The notes beneath the pieces were generated by a model. That model had not been told where the DNA came from. It was given only the letters and a program-made list of their open reading frames with translations, and did not search any database. A stretch of DNA of 12,149 bases from Gammaproteobacteria bacterium (GTDB lineage Bacteria > Gemmatimonadota > Gemmatimonadetes > Longimicrobiales > Gaopeijiaceae). Shown one piece after another: positions 6,153 to 12,149 of this stretch. Position 1 is the first letter of the stretch; every line of letters begins with the position of its first letter. A program made the translations under genes and the position numbers. Location of the stretch: positions 1 to 12,149 of the forward strand of contig VYDD01000297.1 in assembly GCA_009843625.1 (NCBI GenBank). Reading direction: 5' to 3'.

Positions 6153-6740
6153 TCAGCGATCGTCGCGAGCCCGGGACCTCAGCCGGAGTGCGATCGCCAT
6201 GGCCAGCAGCAGTTCGATCGAGTCGCCGAGCGCGAAGGGCAGCACGGCGTTGCGGAATACCGCCGTGGGAGCAGCGCCCGTAAGCAGGGCCAACTGGGCC
6301 GCGCCCGCCAGGTAGATGACCAGAAGTCCCGCCACCAGCGCCAACAGGATGCGCGGGGCGCCCGCGTCCCGGGGGCCGGCCAGCCAACCGCAGAGGCCGG
6401 AGGCCAGGGGAAAGGCGAGGATGAAGCCGCCCGTGGGGCCGACGAGGGCCGCCGGCCCGGCCGGGATCGCGGCGAACACCGGTGCGCCGCCCACCCCGAG
6501 CAGCACGTAGGCGGCCATGCTCGCGGCTCCCGCCGATGGCCCGAGCACGAGGCCGGACAGGAGCACGAAGAGCGGCTGCAGGGTCATCGGGACCGGCGTC
6601 CAGGGCACCGGCACCGCCACGTAGGCGCCCGCGGTGGTGAGCAGGACGAAGAGCCCCGCAGTCAGCGTCCGCCGACCGCTGGCGAGCGACGCCATGCGTA
6701 CCAGAATTCCCTGTCCCTGACTCAACTCTACAGTCCGCAT
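6153..6740 (-). CDS. bioY: Biotin transporter BioY (ECF S-component)
   Basis: Substrate-binding membrane subunit of the energy-coupling-factor biotin importer. The 195 residues carry about six hydrophobic segments, near residues 27-43, 55-67, 72-90, 104-121, 130-153 and 165-187. Family hallmarks are VPVPWTPVPMTLQPLFVLLSG (split: VPVPWTPVP 43-51, MTLQPLFVLLSG 52-63), LLGVGGAPVFA (80-90), GPTGGFILAFPLA (101-113) and VLPFALGDSIELLLA (166-180). In most BioY proteins I recall, the last motif carries Lys after GDxI; here it is Glu176, a point to check. No EcfA or EcfT genes are adjacent, so it either works alone or uses a shared module elsewhere. The ATG at 6740 has GGGGAG 8 nt upstream; a second in-frame ATG 45 nt downstream is less well placed. 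Its position between thiolase and dehydrogenase genes suggests biotin is needed for a carboxylase in the same catabolism. Confidence 0.94.
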   Translation of the reverse strand: MRTVELSQGQGILVRMASLASGRRTLTAGLFVLLTTAGAYVAVPVPWTPVPMTLQPLFVLLSGLVLGPSAGAASMAAYVLLGVGGAPVFAAIPAGPAALVGPTGGFILAFPLASGLCGWLAGPRDAGAPRILLALVAGLLVIYLAGAAQLALLTGAAPTAVFRNAVLPFALGDSIELLLAMAIALRLRSRARDDR

Positions 6741-6850
6741 CCTGACTCTCCCCGTGTTTGTGCTATGTCAGCAGGTTTCGTGCCGCCTCCCGGATCCCCG
6801 CGGGTCGGAGGATGGGCGGGCCGACCCTCCCACACCCGGTGCTCGCGCGG
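6741..6850 (-). other. 110-bp spacer between thiolase and bioY, with an inverted repeat at 6802-6827
   Basis: I see no gene here. GGGTCGG (6802-6808) and CCGACCC (6821-6827) form a perfect 7-bp stem with a 12-nt GC-rich loop, 24 nt after the thiolase stop. No T-run follows, so termination would be weak at best. The bioY-proximal 50 nt is the least GC-rich part and could hold a promoter. I looked for a BirA (TTGTAAAC-type) or BioR (TTATMKATAA-type) operator and found no convincing match. Confidence 0.4.
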
Positions 6851-8062
6851 TCACGCACGCTCAACCGCGAGCGCGACTGCGTTGCCGCCCCCGAGGCAGA
6901 GGGTGGCCAGACCTGTCGCGGCATCCCGGTCCTCCATCGCATGCACGAGCGTGACCAGGATGCGGGCGCCCGAAGCGCCGATGGGGTGACCCAGCGCGAC
7001 GGCGCCGCCGTTCACGTTTACCCGGTCCGCGTTCAGGCCCAGGGCGTCGATGTCCGCGAGCGCCTGAACCGCAAAGGCCTCGTTGATCTCCAAGAGATCG
7101 TAGTCGTCCGCCGCCTTGCCCTCCGCTTCCATCACCTTGCGCACGGCGAAGATGGGCGCGAAGAAGAGGTCGCGCGGTTCCGTGCCCGCCGAAGCGTAGG
7201 CGGTGACGCGGGCGGCCACCGGCAGGCCGTGTGCCCGGGCGAATTCCATGGATGCGACCACCAGGGCGGCACCGCCATCGTTCAACCCCGGCGCGTTTCC
7301 GGCGGTGACCACCAGCTCATCGACGTCGTCCGGAGCGTCGCGGGCGAAGGCGGGACGCAGCCTGGCAAGCGCCTCCAGTGAAGTGGCGCGCCGGGGTCCC
7401 TCGTCGGTATCGACCACGGTCGCGCCCCGGCGGGCCGGTACCTCCACCGGCACGATCTCGCGCCGAAACCGTCCTCCGTCGATGGCGTCCACCGCCTTGT
7501 GGTGCGACCCCAGCGCGAACTCGTCGGCCCTCTCCCGCGTGATGCCCGCCCGGGTCGCCGTGTATTCCGCATGACCGCCCATGTGGCGGCCCTCGAAGGA
7601 ACACCAGAGACCGTCGTGAATGAGGCCGTCGCTGACCTCCTGATCTCCGAACTTCACGCCCCCGCGGTGCCCGCGCAGATAGTAGGGCACGTTGGACATC
7701 GACTCGAAGCCGCCCGCCACGACGGCGCGCGCGTCTCCCGCCCGAATCGCCTGGGCCGCCAGCATCACCGCCTTCAGTCCGGAGCCGCACACCTTGTTCA
7801 CGGTGACGGAGGGGATGGTCGCGGGCAGGCCGGCGTTCACCGCGGCCTGGCGGGCGGGCGCCTGCCCTTCTCCGGCCGAAACCACGTTGCCCATGAGCAC
7901 CTCGTCGATGGCGGACGGATCGACGCCGGAGCGTTCCACCGCCGCGCGCACGGCGACGGCTCCGAGCGCGGGTCCGGGCAACGGGGAGAGACCGCCCAGA
8001 AAACGGCCGATGGGGGTGCGGGCGGATCCAAGGATGACGGGGATTCGGGATTCGTCGTTCAT
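6851..8062 (-). CDS. Thiolase family acetyl-CoA C-acyltransferase
   Basis: Cleaves 3-ketoacyl-CoA to acetyl-CoA plus a shortened acyl-CoA, or condenses two acetyl-CoA. The 403 residues match the family. Visible active-site residues are nucleophile Cys92 in VNKVCGSGLKA, NEAFA (327-331), His359 in GGAVALGHPIGASGAR (352-367) and Cys389 in LCLGGGNAVAL. The GNAPGLNDGGAA block (255-266) corresponds to the conserved GNASGxNDGAA. Similarity is closest to the AtoB/PhaA biosynthetic-type group, so acetoacetyl-CoA is the likely substrate. The start is firm: GGAGG lies 6 nt before the ATG, and the upstream exonuclease stop is only 15 bp away. It heads the catabolic gene group. Confidence 0.95.
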   Translation of the reverse strand: MNDESRIPVILGSARTPIGRFLGGLSPLPGPALGAVAVRAAVERSGVDPSAIDEVLMGNVVSAGEGQAPARQAAVNAGLPATIPSVTVNKVCGSGLKAVMLAAQAIRAGDARAVVAGGFESMSNVPYYLRGHRGGVKFGDQEVSDGLIHDGLWCSFEGRHMGGHAEYTATRAGITRERADEFALGSHHKAVDAIDGGRFRREIVPVEVPARRGATVVDTDEGPRRATSLEALARLRPAFARDAPDDVDELVVTAGNAPGLNDGGAALVVASMEFARAHGLPVAARVTAYASAGTEPRDLFFAPIFAVRKVMEAEGKAADDYDLLEINEAFAVQALADIDALGLNADRVNVNGGAVALGHPIGASGARILVTLVHAMEDRDAATGLATLCLGGGNAVALAVERA

Positions 8063-8068
8063 GTAGGT

Positions 8069-8073
8069 CCTCC
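8069..8073 (-). promoter_or_regulatory. Strong ribosome binding site of the thiolase gene
   Basis: GGAGG on the minus strand, 6 nt before the ATG at 8062 and immediately after the exonuclease stop. It is one of the best Shine-Dalgarno matches in the window. Confidence 0.75.
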
Positions 8074-8077
8074 AAAT

Positions 8078-8896
8078 CTAGATCAATCCGTCGACCGGGT
8101 CACGCCCTTCCGGACCGACGAGGAGTTCGTGGAGCGCCGGAAGGTCGCGGACCCCCTTCCGCTCCGTCTCCTCCAGAAGATGTTTCAGGATCTCGGCCGC
8201 GGCGCGCGCGTCGCCCAGGGCGCGGTGACGCCCGTGCACCTCGACGCCGAAGCGGCCGCACAGGGCGTCGAGATGATGGCGCCGCTGTGATGTCAGCAGC
8301 CGGCGCGACAGTTGCTCGGTGCATAGCCGCTGCACGCGCGGAGCGTCCCCGAGCGCCTCGCGCAACTGCCCGCCGACGAAAGCCCAGTCGTGGTCGGCGT
8401 TGTGGGCTGCGAAGACGCGGTGCTCGAGCCGCCTCCGGATCTCGCCGGCGATGTCGCGGAACCGGGGCGCCGCAGCCACCCTGGTTGCGCTGATGCCGGT
8501 CAGGCGGGTTACTGAAGCGCCGATCGCTCGCTGCGGGTTGACGAGACTCTGGAACTCCCGGGTCACGACGCCTTCGCGCAGTTCAACGATGGCCAGCTCG
8601 ATGATGCGGTGGCCCTCCCCGTAGGCGCCTCCGGTCGTCTCCACATCCACCACCGCGTAGTCCAGAAAGCCGAGCGACGAACGTACTCCGGCCAGGCCCG
8701 GGGTCAACTGCCAGCGGCCCTCCGGATCGAGGCGAAACCTGGGATCGGGCCCCAGCAGCGACGCGATCAGCGCGGGCGACTCCTGCCCGAACGCGCGCAG
8801 CTGTTTCGCCCGCCGGACGAGCTCGTTCGGGTGAAGAGGACCGTCGTCGAGCAGCCCTGCGATCGTCTCGACCCATGATCGCCGGGCCGCGCTCAT
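8078..8896 (-). CDS. DEDDh 3'-5' exonuclease (DnaQ/epsilon-like) with N-terminal winged-helix-like region
   Basis: A nuclease of the DnaQ superfamily, 272 residues. The exonuclease domain (about 76-245) has all acidic motifs: DVETTG (84-89, Asp84 and Glu86), HNADHDWAF (165-173, Asp170 at the usual position) and HRALGDA (224-230, His224 and Asp229, five apart as in the DEDDh class). It lacks polymerase or GIY-YIG domains. Residues about 6-66 (DDGPLHPNELVRRAKQLRAF, then DPRFRLDPEGRWQL) resemble a HARE-HTH/winged-helix fold, ending in the typical RF-x-G-x-W-x-L pattern; that assignment is by eye. Such a domain could direct the nuclease to DNA or to a protein. The ATG overlaps the rsmA stop by 4 bp (ATGA), implying translational coupling. 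Proofreading or repair is possible; the substrate is not shown. Confidence 0.92.
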   Translation of the reverse strand: MSAARRSWVETIAGLLDDGPLHPNELVRRAKQLRAFGQESPALIASLLGPDPRFRLDPEGRWQLTPGLAGVRSSLGFLDYAVVDVETTGGAYGEGHRIIELAIVELREGVVTREFQSLVNPQRAIGASVTRLTGISATRVAAAPRFRDIAGEIRRRLEHRVFAAHNADHDWAFVGGQLREALGDAPRVQRLCTEQLSRRLLTSQRRHHLDALCGRFGVEVHGRHRALGDARAAAEILKHLLEETERKGVRDLPALHELLVGPEGRDPVDGLI

Positions 8897-9690
8897 GTCC
8901 GCTCCAACATCTTCGCCAGCCGGACGAAGTCTTCGGGGGCGAAGGTCTCGGGGCGGCGCGTCAGGTCCAGCCCGCTACGCGTCTCCACCTGCGCCACCTC
9001 CCGGCGGCTCAGGCGATAGGCCGGATCGTCCCGGAGAATCCGCTGAAACTGTTTGCGGCGGCGCTGAAAGGCCGCACGGGTGAGGACGCGCACGGCCTTC
9101 TCCCGCGCGGCGGAAGCCCGGGGTGGGTGGAAGGGCCGAATGCGCACGACCACGGAGTCGACCCGCGGGACAGGGCGAAACGCCGTCCGCCGCACGCGCA
9201 GGACGCGCTCCACCCGCGCCACCACCCGGACCCCCACCGACAGCGCCCCGTAGGTCCGGGAGCCCGGAGCCGCCAGCATGCGTTCACCGACTTCCTTCTG
9301 CACCATGACGACGATCTCGGCCGGCCGCGGGCGCTCGAGAAGCCGAAAGACGATCGGTGAAGTGCGGTTGTAGGGAATGTTGCCGATCACCTTGAGCGCG
9401 CAGATATCCTCGGCCAGCGCCGCGATGTCGGTGTCGAGGATGTCCCCCTGCACGAGGGTCACCTGCGGGTGCCCCTCCAGTTCCCGTGCGAGGCGGTCGG
9501 CCAGCTCGCGGTCGAGCTCCACGAGCACGAGGCGACGCGGCAGATCGACGAGATGGCGGGTGAGCGCGCCGGTCCCGGGTCCGATCTCCAGCACCTCGTC
9601 GGTCGCCTGCACATCGAGCGCCCTGACGATGGCCCGCTGAAGGTTGGGGTCCACCAGGAAGTTCTGGCCGAGGGAACGCTTCGGCCGCAC
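8893..9690 (-). CDS. rsmA: 16S rRNA (adenine1518-N6/adenine1519-N6)-dimethyltransferase RsmA (KsgA)
   Basis: Uses S-adenosylmethionine to dimethylate the two adjacent adenines in helix 45 of 16S rRNA during late small-subunit assembly. 265 residues, the usual size. Motifs: SLGQNFLVD (6-14), LEIGPGTGALTRHL (34-47, SAM loop), Glu59 of VELD, QGDIL (81-85), NIPYNRTSPI (104-113, catalytic N-I-P-Y), FRPVPRVDSVVVR (171-183) and the C-terminal AAFQRRRKQF (206-215). Arg109 replaces the usual Ile/Val-type residue after NIPYN. The start codon is GTG at 9690, only 3 nt after the phosphatase stop, with GAGG about 10 nt upstream. It is therefore in the same operon as the partner-switching genes and overlaps the exonuclease gene by 4 bp. 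Confidence 0.97.
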   Translation of the reverse strand: MRPKRSLGQNFLVDPNLQRAIVRALDVQATDEVLEIGPGTGALTRHLVDLPRRLVLVELDRELADRLARELEGHPQVTLVQGDILDTDIAALAEDICALKVIGNIPYNRTSPIVFRLLERPRPAEIVVMVQKEVGERMLAAPGSRTYGALSVGVRVVARVERVLRVRRTAFRPVPRVDSVVVRIRPFHPPRASAAREKAVRVLTRAAFQRRRKQFQRILRDDPAYRLSRREVAQVETRSGLDLTRRPETFAPEDFVRLAKMLERT

Positions 9691-9693
9691 GTC

Positions 9694-11256
9694 TCAGAGC
9701 CTCAGGGCGAGGGCGGTGCGGTCGTCGGCGGGTATCGCGCGCGTCGGTTCGGCGGCAAGCCGGAAGAGCGACTCGACGATGGCAGCCGGACCCCGGTCGA
9801 CCTGCTTCCGCGCCTCCGCAAGCACCGCCTCCTCCCCGCTGCGCGAACCGCTGGTGGCCAGCGAGTCCGAGAGGCCGTCGGTGAACAGAAACAGCAGATC
9901 CTCTCCCGCGACCCAGGGCACGCTGGCTTCGGAATAGGAACCGGGCCCGGCGATCCCGACCGGTGGGTCGGTGGCCGCCAGCCGCCGCTCCCTCCTGCCC
10001 CGCCGGAAGGCGAAGGCGTGTGGGTGGCCCGCATTGGAATACACCAGTTCGCCCGCGGCGGGATCCAGCACGCCGTAGAACAGGGTGAGGAACATCTCGG
10101 TGGTCTCGAGCTCGTCGCGCAGCGCGTCGTCCACGTGGCGGAGCACCTCCGCCGGACTCTCCGTCTCGCCCGCGAAGATGGATGCGGCCGAAAGGGCCAG
10201 CGCCATGATGAGGGCCGCGGGGAAGCCGTGGCTCGACACGTCGCCGATCATGACGCCGAGCCGGCCGCCGGAGAGCTTGATGAAGTGGTAGAAGTCGCCC
10301 CCCACCTGCTCCGCCGGCTGCACCTCCGCGGCTACCTGGCTCAGCCCCAGCTGATCGACCGGCTGAAGCAGCCGCATCTGAAGGTTGTGGGCCAGCTCCA
10401 TCTCGTGCGCCATCCGGTCCCGCGCCCGGCTCTCGCGAAAGAGCCGATGATTCTCGAGCGCCGCGCCGATCTGGCTGGCGATGGCGGTCAGCAGCTTGCG
10501 GTCCCCGGCCGAGAAGGTGCCGCTTCCCCTGCGCCCGAACAGGTTGATGACACCGACCGTGCGCGCCTGCCCCGCCTGCGGCGCGTACTGGATGGGTACC
10601 AGGAGGGCCGATTCGGAGCGCAGGTTGGGGGCGGTCGTTGGATGCCGGCTGTCGTCGCCGGTGCTGATGATCGCCTCCCGCTCCCGGAACACCCGCGCGG
10701 TGAGCATTTCCCCCGCGGGATCGAGCGGCCCTTCCAGTCCGGCGATTCCTTCGGCGGCAACCTGGTGCAGCAGTCCGTCGCCGGCATCGTAGACCCACAG
10801 CGACCCGCGGCGGGCTCCCAGAACGTCGCATACCTCGTTGAGGATGACGCGTGCGGCCTCTCCCAGCTCCAGGATCGAACCCAGGATCTCGCTGATCGAG
10901 TAAAGCAGGTTGATTTCCTCGTAGCGCGCGGACAACTCGCCGCTGAGGAAGCTGATTTCCTGTTCCGAATCCAGGACCCGGATCAGCTGCGAGCAGACGA
11001 GATCGACGGCCGGCGCCAGGGTCGGATCCGCGGGACGGATTTCAAGCTCCAGGCTACGGCCCTCGCGGGTGCTCAGTCGCCGCGTCAGGGCCTCGTCCTG
11101 CTCGCTGGCCGGCAGGTCGGTCCCGGCTTCCTCCGGATACATGCGGCGACCGGAGACCAGATCGCGCACGCTCAGCCGCCACGGGAAGCTCCCGGCAAAC
11201 TCGTCCAGCGTTGCGCGGGCCGGCTGAGGCAGCCGCGGAGGTCCGGGCCCGCTCAT
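9694..11256 (-). CDS. GAF-containing PP2C phosphatase, RsbU/SpoIIE type
   Basis: Likely dephosphorylates the phosphorylated STAS protein encoded upstream, which then sequesters the kinase and frees a sigma factor or other target. 520 residues: an N-terminal region without a recognised domain (1-85), a helical, probably coiled-coil segment (86-130, with SGELSARYEEINLLYSISEI), a GAF sensor domain (about 120-270) and a PP2C/SpoIIE catalytic domain (about 285-520). Metal-binding Asp are visible in VGGDFYHF (D321), IGDVSSHGFPAA (D339), FTDGLSD (D460) and ADDRTAL (D511). His324 stands where family members usually have Asp in GGDYYD. No transmembrane segment is seen, so it is probably a cytosolic sensor, with the GAF ligand unknown. 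Its ATG overlaps the anti-sigma kinase stop by 4 bp, so the two are translationally coupled. Confidence 0.93.
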   Translation of the reverse strand: MSGPGPPRLPQPARATLDEFAGSFPWRLSVRDLVSGRRMYPEEAGTDLPASEQDEALTRRLSTREGRSLELEIRPADPTLAPAVDLVCSQLIRVLDSEQEISFLSGELSARYEEINLLYSISEILGSILELGEAARVILNEVCDVLGARRGSLWVYDAGDGLLHQVAAEGIAGLEGPLDPAGEMLTARVFREREAIISTGDDSRHPTTAPNLRSESALLVPIQYAPQAGQARTVGVINLFGRRGSGTFSAGDRKLLTAIASQIGAALENHRLFRESRARDRMAHEMELAHNLQMRLLQPVDQLGLSQVAAEVQPAEQVGGDFYHFIKLSGGRLGVMIGDVSSHGFPAALIMALALSAASIFAGETESPAEVLRHVDDALRDELETTEMFLTLFYGVLDPAAGELVYSNAGHPHAFAFRRGRRERRLAATDPPVGIAGPGSYSEASVPWVAGEDLLFLFTDGLSDSLATSGSRSGEEAVLAEARKQVDRGPAAIVESLFRLAAEPTRAIPADDRTALALRL

Positions 11257-11684
11257 TCGCGTCGTACCTGATCGCGTCTCAGCAGCAGAGTGACGGAGTT
11301 GCCCCGCTCGTTGAAGGAGACTTCGTCCAGCAGTTTGCGCATCAGGAAGATCCCGCGTCCGTCGGGCTTCAGGAGCCTCTCGGGCGTGGTCGGATCCGGG
11401 ATGTCCTCATAGTCGAAACCCGGTCCTTCATCCGTTACCCGGGTGATGATGGCCTTGGCCGTGATCGTCAGTTCCACGCGCACGCGCTTCGACCGATCGG
11501 CGCCGTTGCCATACAGCATCGCGTTGGAGAGCGCTTCCGCAAGCGCCACGCGAAGATTCAGGCGGACGCGGCTGGCCCTTCGCTCGAGCTCGATGATGCG
11601 ATGGCAGCGCGCGACCACCTTCTCGACGGCGTCCTCGATGCGGAGGACGTCGCTCGGGAGGTGGAAGATCAGCTCCGGATCCAT
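11253..11684 (-). CDS. Anti-sigma factor / serine kinase, RsbW-type HATPase
   Basis: A GHKL ATPase of the RsbW/SpoIIAB group, 143 residues. It would bind a sigma factor or other target and phosphorylate the STAS partner on serine. Motifs: N box EALSNAMLYGN (50-60), G1 box DEGPGFDYEDIPDP (85-98), G2 box DGRGIFLMRKLLDEVSF (108-124), and a final strand NSVTLLLRR. The order and length match stand-alone partner-switching kinases rather than a sensor histidine kinase, since there is no dimerisation His domain. ATG 11684 lacks a strong Shine-Dalgarno, and the STAS stop is 36 bp upstream in the same frame, so coupled translation is likely. It overlaps the phosphatase gene by 4 bp. The regulated target is not in the window. 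Confidence 0.93.
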   Translation of the reverse strand: MDPELIFHLPSDVLRIEDAVEKVVARCHRIIELERRASRVRLNLRVALAEALSNAMLYGNGADRSKRVRVELTITAKAIITRVTDEGPGFDYEDIPDPTTPERLLKPDGRGIFLMRKLLDEVSFNERGNSVTLLLRRDQVRRE

Positions 11685-11720
11685 GGGCCGCCGCTGGGCA
11701 TGGAGCCTCTCGAACGAAAC

Positions 11721-12053
11721 TCAGCCGTCCCGGAGGCCCTCTTCGCGGGAATCCACGATGGTGAAAAGGGTGTCGAGCTTGGTGAGCTGGAAGAGGGTGC
11801 GCAGGTCATCGTTGAGCGCGGCCAGCCGGAGTTCCCCACCCTGCTCCCGCACCTTCTTGGACAAGGACACCAGCACCCCAAGTCCGGACGAGTCGATGTA
11901 GCCGGTTTCGGCAAAGTCGACAAGGAACTCCCGGTCCCCGGTCCGCAGCCGCTCGAGCACGACGTGTTTGAGCTCCTGGCGGTTCGCAACAATGAGGTGT
12001 CCGGTTACGCTGATGATGGTGATCGCGCCGGATTGTTCTACGATAAAGGGCAT
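11721..12053 (-). CDS. STAS-domain anti-sigma factor antagonist (RsbV/SpoIIAA type)
   Basis: 110-residue single STAS domain. Unphosphorylated it should bind the RsbW-type kinase, releasing that kinase's target. The phosphorylation site is the Ser55-Ser56 pair in YIDSSGLGVLVS (52-63); an antagonist-type N-terminus (FIVEQSGAITIISVTGHL) and the C-terminal LTKLDTLFTIVDS are also typical. It is the first gene of the module V-W-U in transcription order. ATG 12053 has GGAG about 8 nt upstream. There is no evidence for a separate membrane segment. The role follows from the two neighbouring partners and the conserved motif. Confidence 0.95.
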   Translation of the reverse strand: MPFIVEQSGAITIISVTGHLIVANRQELKHVVLERLRTGDREFLVDFAETGYIDSSGLGVLVSLSKKVREQGGELRLAALNDDLRTLFQLTKLDTLFTIVDSREEGLRDG

Positions 12054-12149
12054 GCCGGGCTCCGCGTTTTTCTGATGGAATCCGCGCTGGATCCGCCGAC
12101 GGCGTGGAAGGTCGGGCGAAGTGCGGGGCAGTTTACTTGCAGGCGGCGG
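12054..12149 (-). other. Leader upstream of the STAS gene, at the right edge
   Basis: 96 bp with no complete gene. The minus strand carries a possible in-frame TAA at 12133-12135 that could end an upstream gene running in from outside, but too little sequence is present to tell. An A-run (GAAAAAC) precedes the GGAG ribosome binding site. I cannot assign a promoter for the module. Confidence 0.3.

Noticed and set aside
6741..6850. BirA or BioR operator before bioY
   Set aside because: The TTTGTGC...GCAGGTTT stretch is only loosely symmetrical and does not match either consensus well enough.
9284..10831. Minus-strand frame of 515 codons across the rsmA and phosphatase genes
   Set aside because: It is a frame-shifted reading of two well-supported genes. 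It is dominated by Arg, Gly and Ala and has no domain.
9469..11271. Open plus-strand frame of 600 codons opposite the phosphatase gene
   Set aside because: It is rich in Arg, Gly, His and Pro with no recognisable domain, and the opposite strand encodes clear GAF and PP2C motifs. Long antisense frames are expected at this GC content.
1..12149. tRNA, rRNA, CRISPR, insertion sequence, phage or defence genes
   Set aside because: I looked on both strands and found no cloverleaf-like sequence, spaced direct repeats, transposase motifs or terminal inverted repeats.

Overview
All fourteen genes I can support lie on the minus strand, so transcription runs from the right edge of the window to the left. 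The window is very GC-rich and tightly packed: gaps run from 4-bp overlaps to about 115 bp, and no stretch over 300 bp lacks a gene. There are no RNA genes, CRISPR arrays, insertion sequences or phage genes. The content is chromosomal core and central metabolism of a free-living, probably aerobic, heterotrophic bacterium. The Minf_1886-family gene, the HTH-exonuclease fusion and the overall mix suggest Gemmatimonadota or a PVC-type relative. That is an inference from gene content, not proof.

In transcription order the layout has four parts. (1) Positions 12053-9694 hold a partner-switching module: a STAS anti-anti-sigma protein, an RsbW-type HATPase anti-sigma/kinase and a GAF-containing RsbU/SpoIIE-type PP2C phosphatase. 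The last two overlap by 4 bp. No sigma factor is present. (2) Positions 9690-8078 hold information-processing genes: rsmA (16S rRNA dimethyltransferase, GTG start) overlapping by 4 bp a DEDDh exonuclease with an N-terminal winged-helix-like region. (3) Positions 8062-2841 hold acyl-CoA and branched-chain amino-acid catabolism: thiolase, the biotin permease subunit BioY, 3-hydroxyacyl-CoA dehydrogenase, an acyl-CoA dehydrogenase with unusual active-site motifs, and a leucine dehydrogenase-type enzyme. (4) Positions 2827-1 hold glyA (TTG start), a Minf_1886-family protein of unknown function, a 65-residue zinc-ribbon protein, and the first half of a bifunctional Nnr enzyme that repairs hydrated NAD(P)H and runs off the left edge.

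The metabolic genes could act together. Leucine dehydrogenase deaminates branched-chain amino acids to 2-oxo acids, whose acyl-CoA derivatives are oxidised by an acyl-CoA dehydrogenase, a 3-hydroxyacyl-CoA dehydrogenase and a thiolase. The enoyl-CoA hydratase and any biotin-dependent carboxylase are not here. BioY would supply biotin for such a carboxylase.

I see no clearly new system. The points most worth following up are the acyl-CoA dehydrogenase with replaced flavin/substrate motifs, the uncharacterised Minf_1886/zinc-ribbon pair between glyA and nnr, the HTH-exonuclease fusion, and the arrangement of the STAS-RsbW junction.
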